From Natrarchaeobius chitinivorans (GTDB taxonomy: Archaea > Halobacteriota > Halobacteria > Halobacteriales > Natrialbaceae): a stretch of 64,000 nucleotides of DNA. The stretch covers positions 1 to 64,000 of the forward strand of contig NZ_REGA01000013.1 in assembly GCF_003841505.1 (NCBI RefSeq), given 5' to 3'. Numbering within the stretch: the stretch's first letter is position 1; the number at the start of each line of letters is the position of its first letter. A program made the translations under genes and the position numbers. The notes beneath the pieces were generated by a model, which saw only the letters and a list, made by a program, of their open reading frames with translations, searched no databases and was not told where the DNA came from. Below are positions 9,364-18,664 of the stretch, piece after piece.

Positions 9364-9383
9364 CACGCAGCCGAGGTGACTTC

Positions 9384-9464
9384 TGATACGGATTGCGGTA
9401 CCTGTGTACCTGAGACCGCGGGACGACGCCCGATCTTCGGTACTGACGGACAGTAAACAGTATG
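9384..9464. repeat. palindromic element B (variant with different right end)
   Basis: It begins TGATACGGATTGCGGTACC and ends CAGTAAACAGTAT. It shares an inner ACTGACGGACAG block with the copy at 22981. It lies 20 bp past the stop of hom. Confidence 0.6.
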
Positions 9465-9624
9465 AGGCCGCCAGGTCCGGTCCATCGCTTTTCTATCTAT
9501 CAGTAACCCGATCCGACGGCGGCGGCGGTGTCGGCAACCGTCGAGTGGGTGAGTAAGAGCGGATTCGAACCAGCCTCGAGTGGACGAACGAAACCGTCAG
9601 GGGAGCGGTTCGGAGAGGGAAGAT

Positions 9625-10890
9625 CTACAGTTTCTCGGGTGAGGTCGCGATCATGACGAGAACACTCAGACACCCGATGACGGTAAATGCCACCGCCGAT
9701 CCACCGAGCGAGTACCGAATTGCGTCCTGAAAGCCGAAAATCGGCTCTGCAAGCGTTATCACGCCACCCAGGAAGACGGGGGCGAACGTGGCCCCGACGC
9801 GACCGACCGCTTCCCCGGCACCCACGAGTCCACCGCGGTACTGGACCGATGCCAGTTTGGAGATGATGCTCCTGTACAGCGATAGAATAAAGCCGAATCC
9901 GACTCCGATGAGTATCGCCCCGAGCGCTGCGACGAGGACGCTCGGGGTGTACAGGACGACGAGAAATCCGAGACAGAGAAGCGAATTCGCTCCCACCAAC
10001 GTAATCGTGTGTCCACTGATCATGGAGTTGATCCGTCCCGCCTGAATCGCGGTCAGCGCGTAAACGAAGTTGACGATACCCACGATGATACCAGCATCTC
10101 TCGGCGTTCCACCGACCAGTTCGACGACGACGATCGACACGTAGGTCAAAAACCCGATGTACACGAAGACGGGCGTAAACCGGGCGACGAGAAAGCTGAA
10201 TACGTGAGTCTTGAGACACTGCCGAGATAGCTCTACGACGTACTCGAGGGGGACCGATCCCGAAGAGGTCGACTCCTGATCGTCGGTAGATGGGGTTCTC
10301 GATTCGGACAGGAACAGATACGACAGGCCCGCGAGCGGAATCGAAAGGCCGTACAGGTAAAACGGGTACTGCCAGGCGACGACCACGAGAATGCCCGCGA
10401 AGACGGGGAAGACGGCCGACAACAAGCCGGAGACGCCGAATCTCATCCCCTGTGCCGTCGTTTCGCGTTCGCCCGAAAACAGGTCACCGACGATCGTGAT
10501 GAGGACGGGCGTGATTCCGGAAAGACCGGCCCCCTGAAGGAACCGGAGGGCGAGTGCGATTCCGAAACTCTCCGTGAACGCGATCAGGACGCCACTCGTT
10601 CCGAACAACAGTAAGCCAACAGACAACACCGGCTTTCGGCCGTACGTATCGGCCAGAAAACCGCCGAGAACGATCAGAACGATTCCCGGCGCTGTAAACG
10701 CAGTGATCATCAGCCCGACTTCGGTCGCCGACACCGAGAACGGATCCCGGAGCGAGTCGAGTATCGGCGAGACGAGGCTCGTACCGAGTGGGGTAACGAT
10801 TCCCGCGATCAGAACGATCTGAAAGTCACGATTGCCGACGACGTCGTGGTTATCGCCGACTAGTCGGCTCAAAACTGAACGAGCAGTCAT
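9625..10890 (-). CDS. MFS transporter
   Basis: The 421-residue protein has about 12 hydrophobic segments and the MFS signature GGFLADTYGRKP in the loop after the second helix. A cytoplasmic loop rich in Ser/Asp/Thr sits near the middle. It begins 11 bp after the end of the ABC ATPase gene on the same strand and is likely its last operon partner. It resembles drug/sugar-efflux-type carriers. The substrate is unknown. Confidence 0.85.
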   Translation of the reverse strand: MTARSVLSRLVGDNHDVVGNRDFQIVLIAGIVTPLGTSLVSPILDSLRDPFSVSATEVGLMITAFTAPGIVLIVLGGFLADTYGRKPVLSVGLLLFGTSGVLIAFTESFGIALALRFLQGAGLSGITPVLITIVGDLFSGERETTAQGMRFGVSGLLSAVFPVFAGILVVVAWQYPFYLYGLSIPLAGLSYLFLSESRTPSTDDQESTSSGSVPLEYVVELSRQCLKTHVFSFLVARFTPVFVYIGFLTYVSIVVVELVGGTPRDAGIIVGIVNFVYALTAIQAGRINSMISGHTITLVGANSLLCLGFLVVLYTPSVLVAALGAILIGVGFGFILSLYRSIISKLASVQYRGGLVGAGEAVGRVGATFAPVFLGGVITLAEPIFGFQDAIRYSLGGSAVAFTVIGCLSVLVMIATSPEKL

Positions 10891-10901
10891 ACCGCAGCCA
10901 C

Positions 10902-12020
10902 TTACGGCCGGGTCAGTTCGTTGGTGATTACCTCTTCGGTGGACGCATCGAACAGGTGGACGTCCTCGTGAGTGAACGTCAGGTCGAACTGGTCGTCGGG
11001 TTCGGGGATGTCATTCGGCGGAATCGAGACACGAATCTCTTCGTCGGAGGACTCGACGTAGACGATGTTCTCGTCGCCCATCTGCTCGTAGATACGGACC
11101 GAGCCGGTGATGATCGAGTCCTCTCCGTCGGAAACCTTGTTGACCTCGTTCGGCCGGACACCGACCAGAACCTCGTTGTTTTCGACCTCCCTGTCGACGG
11201 TTTCCTGGAGTTCCGCAGTAACCGGGAGCGGACGGTTGAATAGATCAGCCGTGATGACGCCGTCCTCGACGGTCCCCTTGATCATATTGATCGTCGGCGA
11301 TCCGATAAACCGTGCGACGAACGCGTTCTGTGGGTGATCGTAGATTTCGTCCGGCGGCGACTTCTGCATGATTTCCCCGTCGTTCATCACGATGACGCTG
11401 TCGGACAACGTCATCGCCTCGACCTGATCGTGAGTGACGTAAATCGTGGTCTTGGGGAGCATCTGGTGGAGTTCTTTCAACTCGGTTCGCATCTTCGATT
11501 TCAGTTTGGCGTCGAGGTCGCTGAGAGGTTCGTCGAGAAGAAACACTTCGGGATCCCGAATCAAAGCTCGTGCAAGTGCTGCGCGCTGTTGCTGGCCGCC
11601 CGAGAGCTGCGGTGGCTTCTTGTTCAACAGTTCCGTGATACCGACCATCTCGGCCATTTCACTGACCCGGCTGTCGACCTCTTCGCCCTCGGCGTCCGCG
11701 TACTTCAGACCGTATCTGATGTTGTCTTCGACCGTCTTGAACGGAAACAGGGCGATACTCTGGAAGACCATCGAGATGCCGCGGTTCTGTGAGGAAACGT
11801 CGGTGACGTCCTCACCGTCGAACAGGATGTCACCGCTCGTCGGGGTTTCGAGACCGGCGATCATACGGAGAAAGGTCGTTTTGCCACATCCACTCGGTCC
11901 AACGACTGTCGCAAATTCCCCCTCTTCTATCGTGACGTCAATCGAGTTGACGGCGACTTCTTCACCGCCATCGGAGAGTTCGAAGACACGTCTCAGGTCA
12001 ATGCATTCAACACTTGCCAT
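10902..12020 (-). CDS. sugar-type ABC transporter ATP-binding protein (MalK/UgpC family)
   Basis: The 372-residue ATPase has Walker A at 41-49 (GPSGCGKTT), signature LSGGQQQR at 139-146, Walker B FLLDEP at 160-165 and a C-terminal TOBE-like regulatory region. It is transcribed after the two permeases and the binding protein, with a 300-bp gap that holds no gene. The equivalent ATPase of the second importer at 42981 differs clearly in sequence, so each importer has its own. Confidence 0.92.
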   Translation of the reverse strand: MASVECIDLRRVFELSDGGEEVAVNSIDVTIEEGEFATVVGPSGCGKTTFLRMIAGLETPTSGDILFDGEDVTDVSSQNRGISMVFQSIALFPFKTVEDNIRYGLKYADAEGEEVDSRVSEMAEMVGITELLNKKPPQLSGGQQQRAALARALIRDPEVFLLDEPLSDLDAKLKSKMRTELKELHQMLPKTTIYVTHDQVEAMTLSDSVIVMNDGEIMQKSPPDEIYDHPQNAFVARFIGSPTINMIKGTVEDGVITADLFNRPLPVTAELQETVDREVENNEVLVGVRPNEVNKVSDGEDSIITGSVRIYEQMGDENIVYVESSDEEIRVSIPPNDIPEPDDQFDLTFTHEDVHLFDASTEEVITNELTRP

Positions 12021-12319
12021 AGTGGATACCGGGTTTTCCCACTCCTAGTATTTATTCATACCCATTTATCGCCATCTCCAAAAATCGATACTCGATTACC
12101 GCGACGAATGGCGGGAGTACTGGGTACACCTGCTGGAGATTCTCGAGACCACCGAAACTACGTGCGGACGATCCGTGGGTGGGACTGAACGTGAAAGAAT
12201 GGAACGTCTCGAACGATCTTTCGGTCAGTATCGAAGGGTTTCACTGGAGTGATGATGCCCGATTTCAGACGCCCAACGAGAAACGAGAACCGAGAAAGCC
12301 AATGGGGGCCGCCGCGGGA

Positions 12320-13150
12320 TCAGTCCATTCCGCCGACGGAGAACCCTTCCAGGAGGTACTTGTTGAGGAAGTAGATGACCACGAACGGTGGAAGCACGAG
12401 GAACGCGCCACCGACCATGATGTGATTCCACCTGGTTTCGGTCCCGCCGACGAACTGTGCGATTCCCGTGGTGAGCACTTCCTGGTTCGGATTGCTGATC
12501 AGGACGAACGCGAAGGTAAAGTCGTTCCACGAGATCGCGAACGCGAATATTGCACAGGCGACGATTCCCGGAAGCGCCGCCGGCATCGCGACCTCGAAGA
12601 TCGTCCGGAATCGAGACGCACCCATGATCCAGGCGCTTTCTTCCCACGCCAGGGGCACCGTCTGGAAGAACTGCCACATGATCCAGGTCGTGAACGGGAG
12701 CGTTACGGACGCGTGTGCCAGTATCAGCCCGATATTCGTGTTCACCAGTCCGACGCGCTGGAAGATGACGAAGAACGGGAGCCCGAGCATCATCGACGGG
12801 AACATGTACGAGAAGATAAACGCCCGTGCGACGTTCTTGCGCTGCCAGACGTCGTACCGTGCGAGGCTGTAGCCGGCGAACGAGGCCACCGTGACGCTAA
12901 AGATGATGTTGCCGGCCGCGACCATCAGACTGTTCTGGAGCCAGATCCGGTAATCGGTCTGCTCGAACAGCATGAAGTAGTTTTCGAGGGTGACCCGTCC
13001 CGGAACGAGTTCGGGCGGATACGTGATGATATCCTCGAGCGGTTTGAAGCTGGTTATGAGTAGCCAGTAAAGCGGAAGACCGAACACGATGACGGTGAGT
13101 CCGATCAGGATGCGGGTGGCGATCGGTCGGACGGTTTCTTCAGAGAGCAT
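12320..13150 (-). CDS. carbohydrate ABC transporter permease (MalG-like)
   Basis: The 276-residue permease has six hydrophobic segments and the EAA coupling loop (EESAWIMGASRFRTIFEVAM). The ATG shares one base with the stop of the upstream permease (TGATG), and a strong GGAGGTGG ribosome-binding site precedes it, indicating translational coupling. Confidence 0.92.
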   Translation of the reverse strand: MLSEETVRPIATRILIGLTVIVFGLPLYWLLITSFKPLEDIITYPPELVPGRVTLENYFMLFEQTDYRIWLQNSLMVAAGNIIFSVTVASFAGYSLARYDVWQRKNVARAFIFSYMFPSMMLGLPFFVIFQRVGLVNTNIGLILAHASVTLPFTTWIMWQFFQTVPLAWEESAWIMGASRFRTIFEVAMPAALPGIVACAIFAFAISWNDFTFAFVLISNPNQEVLTTGIAQFVGGTETRWNHIMVGGAFLVLPPFVVIYFLNKYLLEGFSVGGMD

Positions 13151-14088
13151 CAGGATTCCACCTCCTCTTCTGGGGCGAAGTAATAGAAGTATATAATTGC
13201 AACGACAGCGAGCAGGAGGAACATGATCGTCGTGACCGCAGCACCGGTTCCGTAGTCAGCGCGACCGAACGCCTGGTAGTACGCGTAGATGACCATCGTC
13301 CGCGTCGAGTCGAACGGTCCTCCGCGAGTGAGAATGTAGATCATGTCGAACTTGTTGAACATGAATATCCCGCGAAGGAGGATGACCAGAAACAGCGCAC
13401 TCCGGATGTGCGGGTAGGTAACGTCGATGAACCGGCGGAACGCGTTTGCGCCGTTGATCCGGGCGAGTTCGTACAGTTCCGAGTCGATAGACTGCAACCG
13501 GGCCAGGATGATGAGGACGACGAAGATCGTAAACTTCCAGCCGGAGATCCAGGTTACGCTGTGGATCGCAAGCTCCTGCGAGAAGAAGTTGATCGTGTCG
13601 TCGACGGGCGTGTACGTTATCAGGTAGTAGTTCAAGACGCCGATCTGGTGGTCGAGCAGGAATCGGAAGATGATCGCCACGGCGACCGTCGGGATCAGAT
13701 ACGTGACGAGAACGAGCGTCCGGACGAAGTTCTGGAAGCGGAACGTCTCGTTGAGCAACAGCGCTATCGCGACGCCAGCGACCGTCTGCAAGACGACCGA
13801 GTAGACCGCGTACACCGCGCCCAGCCACACCGAGTGCCAGAAGTTCGAATCGGCGAACAACAGGTTCTGATAGTTGCTGAGACCGACGAAATCGAGGTTC
13901 GAGCCGGCCCCGCTGTGAAAGCTTATCCAGATCCCGTACAGGATCGGAAGGACGGACAGGAACAGAAAGACGAGGACGGCGGGAAGCAACAACAGGTATC
14001 CCAGCAGATTATCACGACTGTCGATCCACTGATTCAGATTGTCGAAGTTCACCGATATTCGCTTTTGTATAGTGCTCATCTCAAACAC
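13150..14088 (-). CDS. carbohydrate ABC transporter permease (MalF-like)
   Basis: This is the partner permease of 312 residues with a longer N-terminal cytoplasmic part, six to seven membrane segments and the EAA loop around ELARINGANAFRRFIDVTYP. Two other ATGs lie within the first 12 residues and could be the true start. It follows the lipoprotein gene by about 150 bp. Confidence 0.92.
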   Translation of the reverse strand: MFEMSTIQKRISVNFDNLNQWIDSRDNLLGYLLLLPAVLVFLFLSVLPILYGIWISFHSGAGSNLDFVGLSNYQNLLFADSNFWHSVWLGAVYAVYSVVLQTVAGVAIALLLNETFRFQNFVRTLVLVTYLIPTVAVAIIFRFLLDHQIGVLNYYLITYTPVDDTINFFSQELAIHSVTWISGWKFTIFVVLIILARLQSIDSELYELARINGANAFRRFIDVTYPHIRSALFLVILLRGIFMFNKFDMIYILTRGGPFDSTRTMVIYAYYQAFGRADYGTGAAVTTIMFLLLAVVAIIYFYYFAPEEEVES

Positions 14089-14237
14089 CCGATATTACGC
14101 GCTGATCCATACATACTACCGTATCGTAGCTTTTGGGCTCATAAGTGTTCTGATCGCTGTCGTCGCGTACCGGCCGTGACGCGGGGACGTGTGTCTCTGT
14201 CGGCCCTGTGCATCATAATGATGAAATTCGAGAGCGG

Positions 14238-15704
14238 CTACTGGTTGAAGCGCTCTTCGAAATCGGGAATCTCCGTTCTGAGTTCGTCCGCCGCCCAGTC
14301 GACAGCCTCCTCCGGTTCCATCTGACCGGCCATCGGCGCGGCGAGCATGTTGGTTCCGATCTCCGTCCCGCGGATCAGCGTGTCCCAGTACGGCGTCACC
14401 GCGTCGTCGCCAGTGATATTCGTATAGAACATCACACCGTCGGCGTTTTCTTCGACGTAATCGATGTACTCCGGCGAAGATTGGACGATCTCGTTTTCCT
14501 GATACCGATCCGAGCGAAGGATATTCAGGTCCGTCGGCACCCTGTGAAGCGGCACTTCGAGCAGGAAGTCGACGTAGTGGTCGGAATTCATGAAGAAGTC
14601 GACGTAGCTCTCAGCGAGATCGGGGCTATCCGCGCCGATGTCCTCGGTCGGGACCGAGAACCCTTCACCGATCGTCGCGATGGAGTAGTCGGCGTCACCC
14701 GACTGCATCGCAGGCGTGTCGGGGAACGGAGCCATCTTCACGTTCTCGGCTTCGTCTGGGTTTTGCTCGTGGAAGTTGAGCAGGGCTCGAGCCGGATATT
14801 TCGTATCCATCACCTGCTCGGTAGTGAACAGTTCGGTCGCCTCACCGTATCCGTAGTTAACGGAGTCCGGCGAGTACTGGTAGGCCTCCTGGAGGTACTC
14901 GAGGTACTCGATCGCACGGGATCGGTACGGCTCTTCGTCGACGACGACGTACGGCTCTTCGTCCATGCTGTCGCGGTCGATGAACTGGGATCCGTTGCTC
15001 AGCATCGGGTGGTAGTGCCCGTAGATCATGTACGGGTGTGCACCGTTTGCGATGTACAGGGTCGGATCCTGATCGTCCGGAAGGTGATCGTCGAGTACCT
15101 CGAAGTTGTGGAGTTGTTCCTCCCAGTCGCTGCCCCACTCGATGCCGGCTTCCTCGTAAACGTCCTCCCTGTACCACTGGGCACACATCTGGAGGTTGCC
15201 GGGAACGTACACTTCGGTTCCCTCGATGTTCAGCCTGAACGAATCCGGAATGCCGCTGGGAACGATATCCGAGAGGTCGCGGAGATACCCCTGAAGACCG
15301 AACTCGGCGTGGTAACTGACGCTGGTGAAAATCAGGTCAGGTGCGTCCTCGGCCGCCAGTCGCTGGTCGATCGTCTGGCGGATGTCGTCGCTCGGAACGA
15401 CTTCGAACACCGGCTCGACGTCGGCGTCAGCCTCCTGTTCTTCCCACTCCTCGAACGCGTCCTCGAACTTCTGATGAGCGGACTGAACTTCGACGTCGCT
15501 CAGGACGTGCAGCTCTCTCGTTCCGCTACCGTTACCGCCGTTACCGTTACCGTTACCGTTACCGTTACCGTTACCGTTGCCACCCGTACAGCCGGCGATT
15601 CCGGCCGTAACGATCGCGGAAGATGCCAATATGCTTCGACGACTGAGCGGCGTATTGGTTCCAGTACCCCTCACACCATTTCCTTTACCATCATTGCTAG
15701 TCAT
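14238..15704 (-). CDS. sugar ABC transporter substrate-binding lipoprotein (UgpB/MalE type)
   Basis: The 488-residue protein has a Tat signal (S-R-R at 21-23) and lipobox Cys39, then an unusually long Gly/Asn repeat tether coded by a hexanucleotide repeat, then a two-lobed binding fold (for example DLIFTSVSYHAEF and GEGFSVPTEDIG). It heads the operon binding protein-MalF-MalG-MalK-MFS. The ligand is unknown. The next cluster downstream is aromatic catabolism rather than sugar use, so the assignment to sugars rests on family only. Confidence 0.9.
   Translation of the reverse strand: MTSNDGKGNGVRGTGTNTPLSRRSILASSAIVTAGIAGCTGGNGNGNGNGNGNGNGGNGSGTRELHVLSDVEVQSAHQKFEDAFEEWEEQEADADVEPVFEVVPSDDIRQTIDQRLAAEDAPDLIFTSVSYHAEFGLQGYLRDLSDIVPSGIPDSFRLNIEGTEVYVPGNLQMCAQWYREDVYEEAGIEWGSDWEEQLHNFEVLDDHLPDDQDPTLYIANGAHPYMIYGHYHPMLSNGSQFIDRDSMDEEPYVVVDEEPYRSRAIEYLEYLQEAYQYSPDSVNYGYGEATELFTTEQVMDTKYPARALLNFHEQNPDEAENVKMAPFPDTPAMQSGDADYSIATIGEGFSVPTEDIGADSPDLAESYVDFFMNSDHYVDFLLEVPLHRVPTDLNILRSDRYQENEIVQSSPEYIDYVEENADGVMFYTNITGDDAVTPYWDTLIRGTEIGTNMLAAPMAGQMEPEEAVDWAADELRTEIPDFEERFNQ
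15534..15590. repeat. hexanucleotide microsatellite in a lipoprotein tether
   Basis: Repeats of GTTACC (plus strand) encode alternating Gly-Asn on the minus strand just after the lipobox cysteine. A shorter similar tract occurs at 1471-1500 in the phnD-like gene. Slippage here would change tether length without shifting frame. Confidence 0.7.
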
Positions 15705-15735
15705 AATCTGACTGTAATCGCAGATTGGAGTCGTC

Positions 15736-15749
15736 CTATATATATATTT
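15736..15749 (-). promoter_or_regulatory. TATA box of the minus-strand sugar importer operon
   Basis: A run of alternating TA (CTATATATATATTT on the plus strand) lies 32-45 bp before the lipoprotein ATG, so a short leader of about 12 bases is expected. Confidence 0.5.
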
Positions 15750-15937
15750 CCCAACGGCTGCGGGGTCTCAGATCGGTCGGTTATCAATCCGATTTATGAG
15801 GGAAGTTGAAAATCGCTCACCTAAGAACCGATCTACGGCGACTGGAATAGCGTCTCGGTGATGGGATTGCTAACACTGGTAACCAGTGGATCGGTGAGCT
15901 GTCGAGGCCCGCTGGCAGTGGCTGGGATGGGGACCGG

Positions 15938-16048
15938 TATACTGCCGGACAGCAGTCAGTGAGACGTCGGTCGCGAATTCGCGGCCGTGCCATCGGAGAC
16001 GACCGCAGGATAGCGACCGATTGTCGAATAGTTCTGTCCGACAGTATA
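15938..16048. repeat. palindromic element A, intact copy
   Basis: The ends are TATACTGCCGGACAGC and GTTCTGTCCGACAGTATA, inverted repeats of each other. The interior carries CGCGAATTCGCGGCCG. It is the reverse orientation of the copy at 26152. It has no coding capacity and lies between two divergent genes. Confidence 0.7.
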
Positions 16049-16204
16049 ACGACCGACAGCGGCCCGCCCAGGATCGGTAGAACGCCGACCTGCCGAACGG
16101 CCGAAACCGTCGTTGAAAAGTCGGAACACCGAAGATGAATCGTGGGCCGTCCGAAACGCCGTGGAGGCCGGTATCGGTCGAACGGGTAAGTAACGGAAAC
16201 ACAA

Positions 16205-16216
16205 AAAGTATATACA
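16205..16216 (+). promoter_or_regulatory. TATA box of the aroE-aldehyde dehydrogenase-AOR group
   Basis: AAAGTATATACA sits 24-35 bp before the ATG at 16240, consistent with a leaderless message and with the short start of the aroE product. Confidence 0.55.
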
Positions 16217-16239
16217 ACATCGACTTTGAACATTCCAGT

Positions 16240-17040
16240 ATGGATCTCTACGGGATAATAGGGAACCCTGCACATCACTCGATGTCTCCGCCGATGCACC
16301 AGGCGGCATACGAGGAGTACGGGATGGACGCGAGTTTCGTCACCCTCGAGTCGGATCCCGAGGACCTCGAAGCCGCTATTCGAGGTGCTGATGCCCTCGG
16401 AATACAGGGGTTGAACGTAACGATGCCGTTCAAAGAGGACGTCCTCGACCTCGTCGAACTCGACGAGGTCACCAGTCAGATCGGCGCCGTAAACACGATC
16501 GACTTCACGGGAGAGGGAGCCCCTGTCGGATACAACACCGACGGCGTCGGAGCCCGCCGTGCACTCACACACCACGGCGCGTCAATGGACGGAAACGCCG
16601 TCGTCGTGGGGGCCGGGGGGACCGGACGAGCCATCTCCTTTGCGCTCTCCGAAGCGGGGATGTCGGTCGACATTCACAACCGGACGGTCGAACGAGCCAC
16701 GGAGGTCGCAGAGATCGTTCCCGGCGCGTCGAGTTACGGGTTAGACGAGCTTTCCGAACGGGTCCCGGAGGCGAGCGTTCTCGTTGACGCGACGAGCGTC
16801 GGAATGCACGAGGACAACTCGCTCGTGCCACCGAGCGCCCTGCACGAGGACCTGACCGTGCTCGATGCGGTGTACACGCCACTCGAGACCACGTTGTTGC
16901 GTGATGCGAACGAACAGGGCGCGACGACCGTCGACGGGGCCTGGATGTTGCTGTTCCAGGGTGTGGAAGGGTTCGAACTCTGGACCGACAAAGAGGCACC
17001 CGTCGACGCGATGAACGACGCCTTGCGTGAGGCCCTGTAA
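16240..17040 (+). CDS. aroE: shikimate (or quinate) 5-dehydrogenase family protein
   Basis: The 266-residue protein has the substrate motif HSMSPPMHQ, the catalytic-lysine motif NVTMPFK, GAVNTI, NTDGVG and the nucleotide loop VVGAGGTGRA. The ATG at 16240 fits the TATA box, and in-frame codons upstream cross it. The usual reaction is NADP-dependent interconversion of dehydroshikimate and shikimate. It heads a run with an aldehyde dehydrogenase and AOR (gaps of 54 and 82 bp). In this aromatic-catabolism setting it may work catabolically on quinate or shikimate rather than in biosynthesis (inference). Confidence 0.88.
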   Translation: MDLYGIIGNPAHHSMSPPMHQAAYEEYGMDASFVTLESDPEDLEAAIRGADALGIQGLNVTMPFKEDVLDLVELDEVTSQIGAVNTIDFTGEGAPVGYNTDGVGARRALTHHGASMDGNAVVVGAGGTGRAISFALSEAGMSVDIHNRTVERATEVAEIVPGASSYGLDELSERVPEASVLVDATSVGMHEDNSLVPPSALHEDLTVLDAVYTPLETTLLRDANEQGATTVDGAWMLLFQGVEGFELWTDKEAPVDAMNDALREAL

Positions 17041-17094
17041 GGTCTCTCGCCGGTACAGTCAGCCAATCGACTTTCGAAACGAGAGAAGATACCC

Positions 17095-18582
17095 ATGACC
17101 GAAGACGCTTCCGAAGACCGACCAGTATCGATCGATGGAGAGTGGAACGAGATCTACGTCGATGGCGAGTGGCGGCCGGTGCCGGACCGCGACCGGATCG
17201 ACGTCGAAAATCCCGCGACGAGAGAGCTGATTACGCAGATCCCCGCCGGCACCACCGACGACGTCGACGACGCCTACGAGGCGGCAGTCGCCGCACAGAC
17301 CGAGTGGGCACAGGCGACGCCGGCCAGGCGAGCAAAGGTCGTCAGACGAGTGGCGGAGTTGCTCGATGAGTACGCCGACGAGATCCGTGAGATCCTCGCC
17401 GTCGAAGCCGGGAGTGCGCCGCCGAAACTCGACATCGAACACGGCGGTGCGGTGACGTTCGTCCACGACACTGCGTCGTTCCCGTTCCGGGTGTCCGGAC
17501 GACACAACCAGTCGAAGATCCCCGGCAAGGAAAACATCGTCCAGCGCGAACCTGCGGGCGTCGTCGGCATCATCAGCCCGTGGAACGTGCCGTTGAAGCT
17601 CGCGATACGGGCCGTCGCGCCCGCTATCGCCCTCGGGAACAGCGTCGTCCTCAAGCCGCCGACCGAGACGCCGATTTCGGGCGGCCTCGTGATCGCGCGG
17701 CTGTTCGAGATGGCGGGCCTCCCCGACGGCGTCCTCAACGTCGTCACCGGCCCCGGTTCGACGACCGGCGACCGCGTCGCCTCCCACCCCGACAGCGACG
17801 TCATCGCGTTTACCGGATCGACCGGCGCGGGCCGACTCGTCGGGAAGAACGCGATCGACCACTTCGCGCTTCCCGCCCTTGAACTCGGTGGCAACAATCC
17901 ACACGTCGTCCTCGAGGACGCGGACCTCGACGACGCGGTCGCCGCCGGAACGTTCGGCTCGTTCTGGCACCAGGGACAGGTGTGTATCTCGATCAATCGC
18001 CACCTCGTCCACGAATCGATCTGCGACGAGTACGCCGAGCGACTGGCAGCGCGTGCAGCCGAACTGCCGATCGGCGATCCACGCGAGGAGGAGACGGTCG
18101 TCGGGCCGATCATCAACGAGTCCCAGCGCGACGAGATCGTCGGCTACATCGAGCAGACGGTCGAGGAGGGAGCCACGCTCGAGACCGGCGGCGACTACGA
18201 CGGCCTGTTCGTCGAGCCGACGGTGCTTACGGGCGTCACCAACGACATGGCGGCGGCCTGCAACGAACACTTCGGGCCCGTCGCACCGATCGTTCCGTTC
18301 AGTACGGACGAAGAGGCGATCGAACTCGCGAACGACACCGAGTACGGACTCGCCGGCTCGGTTCACTCGGCCGACCGCGGTCGTGCTCGCGACGTCGCCG
18401 ATCGGATTGAAGTGGGGATGATGCACGTCAACGACCAGCCAGTCAACGCGGAGCCACACGTTCCATTCGGCGGGAAGAAAGCCTCCGGCGTCGGTCGGTA
18501 CAACGGCGACTGGATCATCGACGAGTTTACGGAAGTGAAGTGGACGTCGATCCAGCGCGAATCTCGCGAGTACCCGTTCTAG
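17095..18582 (+). CDS. aldehyde dehydrogenase (aryl- or semialdehyde-type)
   Basis: The 495-residue NAD(P)-dependent enzyme has the general base in LELGGN (Glu263), the nucleophile in GQVCISINR (Cys297), and the cofactor regions SPWNVPLKLAIRAVAPA and FTGSTGAGRLVG. The HQGQVC-I-x-x-NR stretch and ELGGNNPHVVLEDADLD resemble benzaldehyde/vanillin-type dehydrogenases. In the meta-cleavage context it could oxidise an aromatic aldehyde or 2-hydroxymuconic semialdehyde. Sequence alone does not decide. Confidence 0.88.
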   Translation: MTEDASEDRPVSIDGEWNEIYVDGEWRPVPDRDRIDVENPATRELITQIPAGTTDDVDDAYEAAVAAQTEWAQATPARRAKVVRRVAELLDEYADEIREILAVEAGSAPPKLDIEHGGAVTFVHDTASFPFRVSGRHNQSKIPGKENIVQREPAGVVGIISPWNVPLKLAIRAVAPAIALGNSVVLKPPTETPISGGLVIARLFEMAGLPDGVLNVVTGPGSTTGDRVASHPDSDVIAFTGSTGAGRLVGKNAIDHFALPALELGGNNPHVVLEDADLDDAVAAGTFGSFWHQGQVCISINRHLVHESICDEYAERLAARAAELPIGDPREEETVVGPIINESQRDEIVGYIEQTVEEGATLETGGDYDGLFVEPTVLTGVTNDMAAACNEHFGPVAPIVPFSTDEEAIELANDTEYGLAGSVHSADRGRARDVADRIEVGMMHVNDQPVNAEPHVPFGGKKASGVGRYNGDWIIDEFTEVKWTSIQRESREYPF

Positions 18583-18664
18583 ACGTCCTCCGATCGGTCC
18601 GCTGCGACCGGAATTGTTCACACCGCCACCGCGTGAGACGATGCGGAGAGATTTTGAGGGACCC

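Noticed and set aside
8500-9366. Long open frames antisense to the homoserine dehydrogenase and many other G+C-rich genes
   Set aside because: They are mirror frames produced by high third-position G+C. Composition (Arg/Val/Asp-rich, no fold) and lack of promoters argue against coding, while the opposite strand encodes clear families.
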